From the NCBI RefSeq assembly GCF_900110835.1, contig NZ_FOJG01000001.1, positions 620,001 to 684,000 on the forward strand: a DNA stretch of 64,000 nt. Reading direction: 5' to 3'. Both the position numbers and the translations under genes were made by a program. This document shows positions 18,229 to 27,897 of the stretch, piece after piece. Position 1 is the stretch's first letter; each line of letters starts with the position of its first letter. The stretch is from Chitinophaga arvensicola (GTDB lineage: Bacteria > Bacteroidota > Bacteroidia > Chitinophagales > Chitinophagaceae). The notes under the pieces are model-generated. The model did not search any database. It saw only the letters and a program-made list of their open reading frames with translations, and was not told the origin of the DNA.

Positions 18229-19716
18229 ATGTTAAAGCAGACACAACAGCAAAAGCTATTACAGAAACTTTCACCTCAGCAAATTCAGCTCATGAAATTG
18301 CTGCAGGTTCCTACTGTGAACCTGGAAGAAAGAATCAAGGAAGAACTGGAAGAGAATCCGGCCCTGGAGTATGGGGAAGAAGCCGGAGAAGACGAGTTTA
18401 AAGAACAGGAGGAGTACGAAGCACCTGCGGAAGAGGACGAATTTGAGCCGGATGGCAGCGAAAACGAATACGACAATATTGATATTTCTGAATATGTAAG
18501 TGAGGGAGATGATGATGTGGCGGATTATAAACTGCGCGACGACAATTACCCTGATCCGGATGAAAGCAATAAAACGATCCCGATCCGCGTGGAAACTTCT
18601 TTCCACGAACATTTACTGAGTCAGCTGGGTATGCTGGAACTGGACGACCATCAGAACGCCATTGCTGAGCATATTATCGGCAGCATCGATGACGACGGCT
18701 ATCTCCGCAGGGAAATCAGCTCCATGGTAGATGATCTGTCCTTCTCCCAGAATATTGATACCACCGAAGAAGAAATTAACATCCTGATCAAAAAGATCCA
18801 GGACTTTGACCCGGCCGGTGTTTGTGCCACTGATCTGAAGGAATGCCTGCTGCTCCAGTTGAAACGTAAGCCACAGGACGATCCGGGAGTACACTACGCC
18901 TACCTCATCCTCGAAAATTACTTCGACGAGTTTACTAAAAAACACTACGAGAAAATACAGAAGGCGCTGGGATTGACCGACGAAGGCCTGAAAGAAGCCA
19001 TCACACAGATCATCCGTCTCACGCCCAAGCCAGGTGGCAATTTTGCCACCCTGAATAAAGCGGAAAGCTATGTATTGCCCGACTTCTTCATTTTAAATAA
19101 TGCCGGCAAACTGGAACTCACGCTGAATTCACGCAATGCGCCGGACCTGCGTATTTCCGGTGGGTACCGCGAAATGCTGAAGGAATACGACCGTGGTGAC
19201 AAAAAAGACAAGCGCCAGAAAGAAGCCGTGTTATTTATCAAACAAAAGATTGATGCTGCAAAATGGTTTATAGACGCTATCAAACAGCGGCAGCATACCT
19301 TGTTATCCACCATGGAGTCCATCATGGACTATCAGCGGGAATTTTTCCTTACGGGAGATGAAACCACGATGAAGCCCATGATCCTCAAAGATATCGCAGA
19401 CCGCACCCAGCTGGACATTTCTACCGTAAGCCGGGTGGCCAACAGCAAATATGTACAAACGGAGTTTGGTACCTTCAAACTGAAATTTTTCTTCTCTGAA
19501 TCTTTGTCTACCGACAGCGGGGAAGAAGTATCTACCAGGGAAGTGAAGAAAATCCTGTCTGACCTCATAGAAGCGGAAAACAAACGTAAACCGCTCAGTG
19601 ATGAAAATCTGACGAAGATGCTGCAGGATAAAGGATATAACATTGCCCGCCGTACGGTGGCCAAATACAGGGAGCAGCTGAATATACCGGTAGCCCGTTT
19701 ACGTAAAGAATTATAA
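18229..19716 (+). CDS. rpoN: RNA polymerase sigma-54 factor
   Basis: Directs RNA polymerase to -24/-12 promoters that need an ATP-dependent activator. The Gln/Leu-rich activator-interacting region I is at residues 1-50. An acidic spacer (about 50-105) follows, then the core-binding domain and the DNA-binding domain. The RpoN box ARRTVAKYR (473-481) lies near the C-terminus. 495 residues is the normal length. No sigma-54 activator or enhancer-binding protein is adjacent. The downstream PAP2-like gene begins 9 bases after the stop, so the two share a transcript. Confidence 0.96.
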   Translation: MLKQTQQQKLLQKLSPQQIQLMKLLQVPTVNLEERIKEELEENPALEYGEEAGEDEFKEQEEYEAPAEEDEFEPDGSENEYDNIDISEYVSEGDDDVADYKLRDDNYPDPDESNKTIPIRVETSFHEHLLSQLGMLELDDHQNAIAEHIIGSIDDDGYLRREISSMVDDLSFSQNIDTTEEEINILIKKIQDFDPAGVCATDLKECLLLQLKRKPQDDPGVHYAYLILENYFDEFTKKHYEKIQKALGLTDEGLKEAITQIIRLTPKPGGNFATLNKAESYVLPDFFILNNAGKLELTLNSRNAPDLRISGGYREMLKEYDRGDKKDKRQKEAVLFIKQKIDAAKWFIDAIKQRQHTLLSTMESIMDYQREFFLTGDETTMKPMILKDIADRTQLDISTVSRVANSKYVQTEFGTFKLKFFFSESLSTDSGEEVSTREVKKILSDLIEAENKRKPLSDENLTKMLQDKGYNIARRTVAKYREQLNIPVARLRKEL

Positions 19717-19725
19717 GAACATACC

Positions 19726-20421
19726 ATGCAAGAACAAGCTGTTTTAGACCGGAACGGAAATTTACACCTGGACCCTGAGTTTCCGGGAGCGATGAAATCA
19801 ACCGCCCTGGTCATTTCCTATCTTACACATCCGCTGTTCATTCCCCTGCTGGTAACGTTCCTGGTACTCGAATCCATTCCTGAATATATGGTGGCCTTTA
19901 AGCCGATCAGCAAAAGATTTGCCTTTGACATGCTGTATTTCAGAGTCGCTATTATCAGCATCGGATTTCCTGTGCTGACGCTTTTACTCGCCAAGTCGTT
20001 GAAATTTGTGTCTTCTGTTCATATGAAAACGCAGCGCGACCGGATCATTCCGTATGTGGCGATGATTACTTACTATTTCTGGGCTTTTTATACCTTTCAG
20101 CAGGAAGGACGTGCGCCGAAATTCTATACGGCCTTTTTCCTGGGCGTATTCCTCAGTGTTTCTATTGCATTTGTATCCAATAATTTCATCAAAACCAGCA
20201 TGCATACCGTAGGCTGGGGCGGTGTTATCGGCTTTCTGTTTTCACTGATGTGGGGAATGCATATGAATGTATCAATACCACTTGTCATTACCTTCTTTGT
20301 GGCAGGTATTACGGCTACAGCGCGACTGATACTGGCGGCTCATCAGCCCCGGGAAATCTATCTGGGCTTTCTGATTGGTATTGTTTCTCAGCTGGCCGCC
20401 TGCTGGATTCTTGTAAAATAA
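19726..20421 (+). CDS. PAP2-like integral membrane protein
   Basis: 231 residues with about six hydrophobic segments. KTQRDRIIPY, the HTVGWGG stretch and HQPREIYLGF are arranged like the three phosphatase motifs of the PAP2 (lipid phosphate phosphatase) family. The canonical KxxxxxxRP, SGH and RxxxxxHxxxD are only partly kept, so catalytic activity is doubtful. It may handle isoprenoid or lipid phosphates, or be a non-enzymatic relative. Position after rpoN suggests co-transcription only. ATG 19726 is the first start; an alternative Met at 19792 immediately precedes the first membrane segment. Confidence 0.65.
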   Translation: MQEQAVLDRNGNLHLDPEFPGAMKSTALVISYLTHPLFIPLLVTFLVLESIPEYMVAFKPISKRFAFDMLYFRVAIISIGFPVLTLLLAKSLKFVSSVHMKTQRDRIIPYVAMITYYFWAFYTFQQEGRAPKFYTAFFLGVFLSVSIAFVSNNFIKTSMHTVGWGGVIGFLFSLMWGMHMNVSIPLVITFFVAGITATARLILAAHQPREIYLGFLIGIVSQLAACWILVK

Positions 20422-20683
20422 CTTATCGGCCATTCCTCCCTGATCCCCATCTGTAAACACTGTAATAAATCAGTTGGCAGACAGGAATCAGGGGGTTCAA
20501 TTTATAGAATGGCAATGAAAAAAATTTTTGGGGTTTAACCTGGACCACTTCACCATTTCATACCGCACATTGGATGCAAAGGCCGCAAGGCAGGCTAACA
20601 AACAACTTTAACAAACAGTAGGGGGATTAACTTCAACAACTAAACTTGACAGTACAAAAGTGAAACTTTCTGTGCTGATACTC

Positions 20684-20706
20684 AAGCGTATAACTACGCT
20701 TTTTAA
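20684..20706 (+). terminator. hairpin with T-run upstream of recA
   Basis: AAGCGTA (20684-20690), loop TAAC, TACGCTT (20695-20701), followed by TTTT. The 7-bp stem is weak in G+C. It may end the rpoN/PAP2 transcript or a small RNA. Confidence 0.5.
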
Positions 20707-20994
20707 AAATGCAGTAGAATTCTCATCCCCGGGGAGCAATTATTTTTTTGAGGTTTTATGGTTACGCATATTCAATGCGTAATGGGTTCGCATCTTTGTT
20801 ATGCCATTGCGGGTTAACCCTTTTAAGATCTTAAGAATAAGTTTTCGACTGGAAGTAATTGAACAGCACAGGAATTGAATACTAGTATATTTAGCATATC
20901 AAAAGAAAATGCTAAAATATTTAGGAAAATAAAAAATTAGATCATAACTTAGCAATCCAATTAATTTGCTTTCTAATTGTGATCAGCTATCTAT

Positions 20995-21002
20995 TAAATT
21001 TG
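20995..21002 (+). promoter_or_regulatory. -7 promoter box (TAAATTTG) for recA
   Basis: Exact TAnnTTTG match; transcription would begin about 12 nt before the ATG, giving a very short, A/T-rich leader. CAATTA/TAATTG, an inverted pair just upstream (about 20957-20978), is a possible regulator site. No known LexA box was recognised. Confidence 0.5.
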
Positions 21003-21018
21003 TAAAAACATTAATTAT

Positions 21019-22032
21019 ATGTCTACAGCCAATGCAGAAAAACTGAAGGCCCTGCGCCTCACAATGGACAAGATTGAAAAAGATTTCGGTAAGGGATCTG
21101 TGATGATGATGGGGGAAAAAGCAGAAGCACCGATGGAGATTATTTCCACGGGTTCCCTGGGCCTTGATATCGCACTTGGAATTGGTGGTTTACCGAAAGG
21201 AAGAATCATTGAGATATATGGACCAGAGTCTTCCGGTAAAACAACTATTGCCATACATACAATTGCTGAAGCACAGAAAAAAGGTGGCATTTGTGCCATT
21301 ATAGATGCGGAGCATGCTTTCGACAGCAGCTATGCAAGAAGACTGGGAGTAGACGTTGATTCCCTGTTAATATCTCAGCCGGATCATGGTGAACAGGCAC
21401 TTGAAATAGCAGATCGCCTGATTCTCTCCGGAGCAGTAGATGTGGTTGTAATTGACTCCGTTGCTGCCCTGGTGCCGAAGAGCGAGCTGGAAGGTGAAAT
21501 GGGTGAGAGCAAAATGGGATTACAAGCCCGTTTGATGTCACAGGCGCTGCGTAAATTAACCGCCACCATTTCCAAAACAAATTGCTGCTGCATATTCATT
21601 AACCAGCTGCGTGAAAAGATTGGTGTAATGTTCGGTAACCCCGAAACTACCACTGGTGGTAATGCCCTGAAATTCTACGCATCTGTAAGATTGGATATCC
21701 GTCGTATGAGCCAGATCAAAGATGGCGACGAAGCAATCGGTAACCGTGTGAAAGTGAAAGTGGTGAAGAATAAAGTAGCACCTCCTTTCCGCCAGGCAGA
21801 ATTCGATATCGTATATGGCCAGGGTATCTCCAAAACAGGTGAGATCATCGATATGGGTGTGGAATATGGTATTGTTCAAAAAAGCGGTAGCTGGTTCAGC
21901 TATGATACCAACAAATTAGGACAAGGCCGTGATGCAGTAAAACAACTGCTGAATGATAATCCTGAACTGGCAGCAGAAATCGAAGGAAAGATTAAAGTGA
22001 AGATTCAGGAAAAGCAAGATGCTGAAGCATAG
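21019..22032 (+). CDS. recA: recombinase RecA
   Basis: ATP-dependent strand-exchange protein for homologous recombination and the SOS co-protease. The Walker A site GPESSGKTT, the Walker B strand [10 protein letters not shown], the L2 loop region [25 protein letters not shown] and the acidic C-terminal tail (EKQDAEA) are all present. 337 residues is normal. It stands alone between a structured upstream gap and its own terminator. Confidence 0.98.
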   Translation: MSTANAEKLKALRLTMDKIEKDFGKGSVMMMGEKAEAPMEIISTGSLGLDIALGIGGLPKGRIIEIYGPESSGKTTIAIHTIAEAQKKGGICAIIDAEHAFDSSYARRLGVDVDSLLISQPDHGEQALEIADRLILSGAVDVVVIDSVAALVPKSELEGEMGESKMGLQARLMSQALRKLTATISKTNCCCIFINQLREKIGVMFGNPETTTGGNALKFYASVRLDIRRMSQIKDGDEAIGNRVKVKVVKNKVAPPFRQAEFDIVYGQGISKTGEIIDMGVEYGIVQKSGSWFSYDTNKLGQGRDAVKQLLNDNPELAAEIEGKIKVKIQEKQDAEA

Positions 22033-22126
22033 TTGCTATTGATTTGAATTTGTTGAATTGAAACTGAGTATTTAAATATACATAGAAGTTAGTTTTAGTT
22101 TTAGTAAGCATTGGGTTAGTATGCAC

Positions 22127-22159
22127 ATCCCTGCCTTATCCTGGGCGGGGATTTTTTTT
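22127..22159 (+). terminator. recA terminator
   Basis: ATCCCTGCC (22127-22135) pairs with GGCGGGGAT (22144-22152), one T-G pair, followed by a run of eight T. Confidence 0.85.
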
Positions 22160-22389
22160 GCGGATTGCAGCCAACGGAATCTCCCGGCTCCACAGTTTGA
22201 AGAGTTATCCAAATACCTCCTCTTATAAATTTTTCGGGCTACCACTGTTAAAAAAATTTGCCCTGGCTTGCCGGCAAAATTACCTGCTCTCTTGCACAGA
22301 CTTTGACAGATTATGCCATAGAAGGCTATCCCTTTTTACCAACTACCTCCCTCCTATGAACAATAAACATTAACAACAGCGAACTCCCC

Positions 22390-22421
22390 AAAAACAAAAA
22401 CCGCCCCGTAAAACGGAGCGG
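22390..22421 (-). terminator. typA terminator
   Basis: CCGCCCCGT (22401-22409) pairs with ACGGAGCGG (22413-22421), with one mismatch. On the minus strand it is followed by TTTTTGTTTTT. Confidence 0.8.
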
Positions 22422-22458
22422 CTTTCGCATTTTTTCATTAGTTATCTTACAAAGGCAA

Positions 22459-24267
22459 TTAAGCTTCCGCTTTCATGCTCTTAGCAGTTCTCTTACGTTC
22501 TTCCTCATCCAGGATCACTTTACGCATACGGATGAAGTTAGGTGTAACTTCGATACACTCATCATGCTGGATGTACTCCATACATTCTTCCAGTGTCATC
22601 AGTATTTTAGGCGCAATGTTAGCAGCACCATCAGTTCCACTTGCACGCATGTTGGTCAGTTTCTTACCTTCATTCGGGTTTACCACCAGGTCACCTGGCT
22701 TGTTGGTTTCTCCGATGATCATGCCCTTGTATACTTCTTCTCCTGGATCAACAAAGAACGATCCTCTATCCTGAAGTTTATCCAAAGAGTAACCGGTAGT
22801 AGTACCAGCTTCTTTTGCGATCAACACACCGTTGTTACGGCCTGGGATAGCACCTTTCCATGGTTTGTAATCATTGAAACGGTGCGCCATAACTGCTTCA
22901 CCAGCAGTAGCTGTGAGCATCTGTGTACGCAGACCAATCAAACCACGGGAAGGAATTTCAAATTCCAGATGTTGCATTTCACCCTTGGTTTCCATGATCA
23001 GCATCTCACCTTTACGACGGGTTACCAGATCAATTACTTTGCTGGCAAAATCTTGCGGAACGTCTACCACCAGGGTTTCATACGGTTCGCATTTTTTACC
23101 ATCAACATGTTTCACGATTACCTGAGGCTGACCAACGGTCAACTCGTAACCTTCACGACGCATGGTTTCAATCAATACACCTAAGTGCAGGATACCACGG
23201 CCGTAAACCATGAAACTATCAGCACTGTCAGAATCCATTACACGCAGTGCAAGGTTCTTTTCAGTTTCTTTCATTAAACGGTCACGCAGGTGACGGGAAG
23301 TAACAAACTTACCATCTTTACCAAAGAACGGAGAGTTGTTGATACCAAACAACATGTTCATGGTAGGTTCATCTACACTGATAACTGGTAATGCTTCCGG
23401 CTCTTCCGCATCAGCGATAGTATCACCAATGTTGAAACCTTCAATACCAACTACCGCGCAAATATCGCCGGCAAATACTTTCGTTACTTTTCTCTTACCT
23501 AATGCTTCAAAGATGTACAACTCACGTACTTTCTGTTTCTTATTGGTACCATCTGCCTGCATTAAAGTAATCCACTGTCCTTCTTCGATAGAAGCACGTG
23601 CTACCTTACCTACAGCGATACGGCCAAGGAAAGAAGAGTAATCGAGAGATGTGATCTGCATCTGCAGGTTACCTTCCGGAGTTTTAGGCTGTGGAACGTA
23701 TTCCAGGATGCCATCCATCAACGGAGTAATATCTTCACTCTGCTCTAATGAACTGTTGAACCAGCCATTTTTACCAGAGCCATAAAAAGTCGGGAAGTTC
23801 AATTGTTCTTCTGTTGCATCCAGATTAAAGAACAATTCAAAAACTGCATCGTGTACTTCATCAGGACGACAGTTAGCCTTATCTACCTTGTTGATAACAA
23901 CGATAGGTTTCAGGTTCAGCTGTAAAGCCTTCTGCAACACAAAACGGGTCTGTGGCATCGGACCTTCAAAAGCATCTACCAGCAGGATAACACCATCAGC
24001 CATTTTCAATACTCTCTCCACCTCACCACCAAAGTCGGCGTGGCCTGGAGTATCAATCACATTGATCTTGGTGCCCTTGTACTCAACAGATGCGTTCTTG
24101 CTGAATATGGTGATACCACGCTCTCTTTCAAGATCGTTACTATCCATGATCAGTTCTCCTGATTCCTGGTTAGCCCGGAATACATTAGCCTGATGAAGGA
24201 TTTTGTCAACCAAAGTAGTTTTACCATGGTCTACGTGTGCAATAATTGCGATATTACGAATGTTCAT
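22459..24267 (-). CDS. typA: translational GTPase TypA/BipA
   Basis: Ribosome-binding GTPase of the EF-G family, involved in 50S assembly and stress adaptation. The G1 motif AHVDHGKTT, the RERGITI switch I end, DTPGHADFG and NKVD appear in order in the N-terminal 140 residues. The remaining domains include the BipA-specific C-terminal block GEEVYKGMIIGE. 602 residues is normal. Expression probably starts at a TACCTTTG box, through a leader containing a hairpin. Confidence 0.97.
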   Translation of the reverse strand: MNIRNIAIIAHVDHGKTTLVDKILHQANVFRANQESGELIMDSNDLERERGITIFSKNASVEYKGTKINVIDTPGHADFGGEVERVLKMADGVILLVDAFEGPMPQTRFVLQKALQLNLKPIVVINKVDKANCRPDEVHDAVFELFFNLDATEEQLNFPTFYGSGKNGWFNSSLEQSEDITPLMDGILEYVPQPKTPEGNLQMQITSLDYSSFLGRIAVGKVARASIEEGQWITLMQADGTNKKQKVRELYIFEALGKRKVTKVFAGDICAVVGIEGFNIGDTIADAEEPEALPVISVDEPTMNMLFGINNSPFFGKDGKFVTSRHLRDRLMKETEKNLALRVMDSDSADSFMVYGRGILHLGVLIETMRREGYELTVGQPQVIVKHVDGKKCEPYETLVVDVPQDFASKVIDLVTRRKGEMLIMETKGEMQHLEFEIPSRGLIGLRTQMLTATAGEAVMAHRFNDYKPWKGAIPGRNNGVLIAKEAGTTTGYSLDKLQDRGSFFVDPGEEVYKGMIIGETNKPGDLVVNPNEGKKLTNMRASGTDGAANIAPKILMTLEECMEYIQHDECIEVTPNFIRMRKVILDEEERKRTAKSMKAEA

Positions 24268-24281
24268 ATACTTAAATCTTT

Positions 24282-24317
24282 AGCTATCAGCCATTAACAA
24301 AATTTACGCTAATAGCT
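24282..24317 (-). promoter_or_regulatory. hairpin in the typA leader
   Basis: On the transcript AGCTATTAGC can pair with GCTGATAGCT (10 bp, one G-U), ending 14 nt before the ATG. It belongs to the same TTAGC repeat type as 18117-18170, so it may be a repeat inserted in the leader instead of a dedicated regulator. Confidence 0.45.
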
Positions 24318-24331
24318 ACAAAAAGAAGGCG

Positions 24332-24339
24332 CAAAGGTA
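24332..24339 (-). promoter_or_regulatory. -7 promoter box (TACCTTTG) for typA
   Basis: Minus-strand TACCTTTG matches TAnnTTTG; predicted leader of about 58 nt. Confidence 0.55.
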
Positions 24340-24527
24340 CGAAAACATAGCGAGAATGATGGTAACGCGTTTTAAATAAATGTAATCATTTGGTCACGTC
24401 AGAAAACGTCCTTACAATAGACTGGTTATCATTGATTTACAATTAATTATAAGCAAATATTGCTTTCAAATAGTTTTATGGCGTCAATTTTGCCACCACC
24501 AGAGGCTTTAACCGTCATCGTCAGCTT

Positions 24528-25529
24528 ATGAAACAGAAAATATACCTGCTCGCAATAGCCTGCCTCACACTCCTCTCTTCAACCTTGCCGGCACAACAAA
24601 TACCAGCCCAGGACATCACCTTATCTCAATACAAATATCCATTCCCGGTACATTCCCTGAAACTACATATACAAGGACAACACCTGGAAATGGCCTATAT
24701 GGACGTACAACCCTCCCGCCCTAATGGCAAAACGATTGTACTCCTCCACGGTAAAAATTTCTGTGGCGCATACTGGGATAGCACCGCCGCAGATCTCAGT
24801 AACAATGGATACCGCGTGATCATACCGGATCAGATCGGTTTTGGTAAATCGTCCAAACCTAAAACGTTCCAGTACTCCTTCCAGCAACTGGCGCAGAACA
24901 CCAAAACCCTGATGGACTCACTCCACATCGACAAAACAGCCATACTCGGCCACTCTATGGGAGGAATGCTCGCCACCAGGTTTGCACTGATGTATCCGCA
25001 AATCACAGAGAAACTCATTCTCGAAAATCCGATCGGCCTGGAAGACTGGAAAGTAAAAGTCCCTTATCAGTCAATAGATAAATGGTATAAAGCAGAACTG
25101 CAACAGAACTATGAAAAGATCAAACAGTATATGATGGATAGCTACTATGCCGGCAAATGGGCCCCCGCCTACGACAAATGGGCGCAATTACAGGCCAGCT
25201 GGACCAGCAATCCAGACTATTCCATCGTAGCGTGGAACTCCGCCCTTACCTACGATATGATCTTTACCCAACCAGTATTATACGAATTTGAAAATATTAC
25301 CGCTCCCACCCTGCTCATCATCGGGCAACGGGACCGCACCGCTCTAGGAAAAGCCAACGTGCCGGAAGACGTTCGGAAAACACTAGGCAATTATCCTGAA
25401 CTGGGTAACTATGCTGCGAAAAAAATTCCACACGCCAGACTGGTGCCCATTGAAGGTGTAGGACATCTTCCCCACATTGAAGCCTATACGAAATTTATTA
25501 CGCCGCTCCTTGAGTTTTTAAAAGAGTAG
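24528..25529 (+). CDS. secreted alpha/beta hydrolase
   Basis: 333 residues with a signal peptide (about 1-22, ending LPAQ). The alpha/beta-hydrolase core shows the HGKNFCGAYW oxyanion region, nucleophile Ser143 in GHSMGG and His313 in GVGHLPHIE; the acid is probably Asp in IGQRDRTA. It resembles proline iminopeptidase/lipase-like esterases of Bacteroidota, but substrate cannot be assigned. The neighbouring patatin is convergent, so no operon is implied. Confidence 0.88.
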   Translation: MKQKIYLLAIACLTLLSSTLPAQQIPAQDITLSQYKYPFPVHSLKLHIQGQHLEMAYMDVQPSRPNGKTIVLLHGKNFCGAYWDSTAADLSNNGYRVIIPDQIGFGKSSKPKTFQYSFQQLAQNTKTLMDSLHIDKTAILGHSMGGMLATRFALMYPQITEKLILENPIGLEDWKVKVPYQSIDKWYKAELQQNYEKIKQYMMDSYYAGKWAPAYDKWAQLQASWTSNPDYSIVAWNSALTYDMIFTQPVLYEFENITAPTLLIIGQRDRTALGKANVPEDVRKTLGNYPELGNYAAKKIPHARLVPIEGVGHLPHIEAYTKFITPLLEFLKE

Positions 25530-25594
25530 AAGAACAACGTTCTCAAAAGAGCGTTTAAATCAGAATGCAGAGGCAATCAGGAAACAAACTGCTC

Positions 25595-27826
25595 TTATTC
25601 TTCCAGCAACTTCACCACATATTCCAACGCACTCTGATTAGCCGGATTATCCAGCGCATGCGCTATATCCAGTTTTTCTCGGGAAGTAAGATGCCACGAT
25701 AGCGCGGCGGCCTTATCCTGCTTCTGCGGTACATACTGGAAAATCACCCGGTGAAACTTATCAGGAAAATAACCTTCCATGTAGTTCAACAGGTCATCCT
25801 GGTCGAAATCCTGCATGGCACTCCAGTGCTGTTGCATGGTAAACAATGGCTCAAACAACAGATCCGGTAGATCCTTTGTTTTTTTGATAGGAGAAATATC
25901 ATTTTTGCGGGTGTCACGGATCTGTATATACACCACCCCACTGGTGTTCTCATTGATCCATTTATTGAATGTATAAAGATAACGCAACGTGGTTTGCTGA
26001 CCGAAATTATCGCGGATACCGGCATCCATCACATCTACAATAGGATTACTCGGCAGAAACGCATTAGGCAGCACATAAGGAAAAGTAGCACACATCCGGA
26101 TGGCACTCGTTACACGCAGGTCCATGGCGTCCTGACGGGCAAAGTATTGGGCGAAATCCACACCGTCAATATCCCGTACCTGCCTTGTAGGATACAGGTA
26201 CTGCGGACTACACAGGTAGCTGACAGGCTGCGGCGATATCATCAACCTACGCCCATCTGCATTAATAGTGGCATTCCAGATCAACATCGGAATCTCCGCT
26301 TTGGCCTCCGGCAGCCGGTAGTCTTTCAGGGTTTTATCCAATACACTGTCGGTATGTTCATTCAATTGCATTTCAAACGCATAGCCACGGTCTTTTGCAT
26401 AGTGATTCTTCCCGATGCTGAAACTCCTCCAGGGCGTAATAAAATCATTTACCGCCAATGCAGAAAACACAGAATTCAGCAGGTCTTTTGAAACTTTCTC
26501 GGCATAAATACTATCTGTGAGCCGAATCGGTTTACCTTGTTGCTGTTCATAATACAACTCCCGGAAATAGCTGGCTCCCAACATTCCCCCGGAGGCGCCG
26601 GTCATCAGCACAGTATGTTTCATTAGTCGGCCTTGCAGCATGCTATCCAGTCGTTGCAGTACATTCACACTCCAGGTGGCTGATCGGCTTCCGCCGCCAC
26701 TGAAATTCATCACGATCAGCGGAGGCTTCTTCCCAGAAGGAAATTTTGCCCGCCAGTTGTCGAGGATCAACAATGTTTGCCTTTTATCGGCTTCGTATTT
26801 CTCACGGGTAAAAAACTGTTGTAGCGCACCCACACTGTATTCCGGACGATCCTCTTTATCGCGGTAATTCAGGCCGTAGGCCTTATTGCGATTATCCACC
26901 CAGTTATGTTCCACCATCCAGTTCAGCCCAAAGAGCATGACCAGTAAAATGGGGATAGACCAGGTCTGCAACATATAAGAAAATGCGCCGGCAACGCCTA
27001 TGAGAAACGCAAAGAAGATCAATACACTGGCCCCTGCCGGAATCCGGAATACATCATAATCCATCATGTAAGCCAGAATGACCAGGAAAATCAGCGAACA
27101 CCCTACCGTAATCATGGCAGCAAAGTGATGCTGTTTGAGAATACTATCGAGGTAATGCTTATTATAGTGATCTACATTCCGCGCTCTCCGGATCCGCCAT
27201 GGTGTAGAAAAGTAATTATGTACGGGCAGTGCATTTTCATCAGGATCCTGGTTCGGTTTCAGGATCATCCGCAAAAAATTGCGGGGATTACCAAAGCGTT
27301 TTTCCAGGCGGCGTCCGATATTTTTATCTGCATTAAAAAAATAAAAGAAACAGAAGAAGAATATAAACAGTACTCCGCAAATGAATCCTTCTCCCAGCAA
27401 CATAATATCAGGGATAGTATTCAGCTGTTCATAACGCTGATACTCCCATCCACGGTAAAGCATACTGAAAATGAATACCAATGGGATGATTGCGTTATTC
27501 AGACAATACCTGAAAAAAGGCTGGGAAGTGGTGGCCAGGAACTTAAACCGGCCGGTATGCAGGATGAAAGTGGTAATCTGCCAACTCATGATAAACATGC
27601 CAGTGGCTAATCCCAGGATAGTAGTGCTATAGAAATTTACCTTACCCAGGTATTCGGGCGCCAGGTAAAGCGCATCTCCGCCAAACACCTTGGCAAAACC
27701 GCCGTTGATGGTGCTGAACAGGATCACCCAAAAAATAAGTAATACCTGGTACTTCCTGAAATGCAGGAGCAGTAGCTGTATAGGGAAAGAATAGTAAGTT
27801 TTTATCAATAATAACTTCACCTTCAT
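25595..27826 (-). CDS. patatin-like phospholipase with N-terminal membrane domain
   Basis: 743 residues. The N-terminal half (about 1-330) has several hydrophobic segments: two near the start, then further ones at about 95-165 and 230-305. The catalytic half is patatin-like: SGGGSRSATWSV is the glycine-rich oxyanion loop, Ser412 in GASGGMLG is the nucleophile and Asp601 in DAGIRD completes the Ser-Asp dyad. The expected activity is acyl-ester hydrolysis of membrane lipids. The membrane domain does not resemble the outer-membrane barrel of type V patatins (PlpD), so this is a different architecture, probably in the inner membrane. No partner gene is adjacent. Confidence 0.85.
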   Translation of the reverse strand: MKVKLLLIKTYYSFPIQLLLLHFRKYQVLLIFWVILFSTINGGFAKVFGGDALYLAPEYLGKVNFYSTTILGLATGMFIMSWQITTFILHTGRFKFLATTSQPFFRYCLNNAIIPLVFIFSMLYRGWEYQRYEQLNTIPDIMLLGEGFICGVLFIFFFCFFYFFNADKNIGRRLEKRFGNPRNFLRMILKPNQDPDENALPVHNYFSTPWRIRRARNVDHYNKHYLDSILKQHHFAAMITVGCSLIFLVILAYMMDYDVFRIPAGASVLIFFAFLIGVAGAFSYMLQTWSIPILLVMLFGLNWMVEHNWVDNRNKAYGLNYRDKEDRPEYSVGALQQFFTREKYEADKRQTLLILDNWRAKFPSGKKPPLIVMNFSGGGSRSATWSVNVLQRLDSMLQGRLMKHTVLMTGASGGMLGASYFRELYYEQQQGKPIRLTDSIYAEKVSKDLLNSVFSALAVNDFITPWRSFSIGKNHYAKDRGYAFEMQLNEHTDSVLDKTLKDYRLPEAKAEIPMLIWNATINADGRRLMISPQPVSYLCSPQYLYPTRQVRDIDGVDFAQYFARQDAMDLRVTSAIRMCATFPYVLPNAFLPSNPIVDVMDAGIRDNFGQQTTLRYLYTFNKWINENTSGVVYIQIRDTRKNDISPIKKTKDLPDLLFEPLFTMQQHWSAMQDFDQDDLLNYMEGYFPDKFHRVIFQYVPQKQDKAAALSWHLTSREKLDIAHALDNPANQSALEYVVKLLEE

Positions 27827-27897
27827 CAGACGATTATTACGAATAAACCTACGGAAAATTTACGGATTTATCGCCGCAGGAATTGCCCCTGCGGAAA

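Larger units (their letters stand above)
20422..21018 (+). other. 597-bp structured gap upstream of recA
   Basis: No convincing protein gene. Hairpins visible from left to right: CCCTGAT/ATCAGGG with CTGT/ACAG (20438-20493); CAGTACA/TGTGCTG enclosing AAAGT/ACTTT (20651-20679); AAGCGTA-TAAC-TACGCTT plus T-run (20684-20705); TTACGCAT/ATGCGTAA (20762-20782); and ATATTTAGCAT/ATGCTAAAATAT (20887-20920). The stretch of about 20570-20705, ending in a terminator-like hairpin, could be a small RNA; I do not recognise it as tmRNA, RNase P RNA, SRP RNA or a tRNA. Confidence 0.4.
22033..22458. other. recA-typA intergenic gap
   Basis: Holds the recA terminator at its left end and the typA terminator at its right end. 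The middle (22160-22385) contains a 71-codon open frame with a TTG start and no recognisable protein character; I see nothing else there. Confidence 0.6.

Noticed and set aside
20422..21018. tmRNA, RNase P RNA or tRNA upstream of recA
   Set aside because: No acceptor-stem/T-loop signature, no tag-peptide frame and no RNase P core motifs could be found.
22158..22373. 71-codon plus-strand frame after recA
   Set aside because: TTG start inside the recA terminator tail and no family features.
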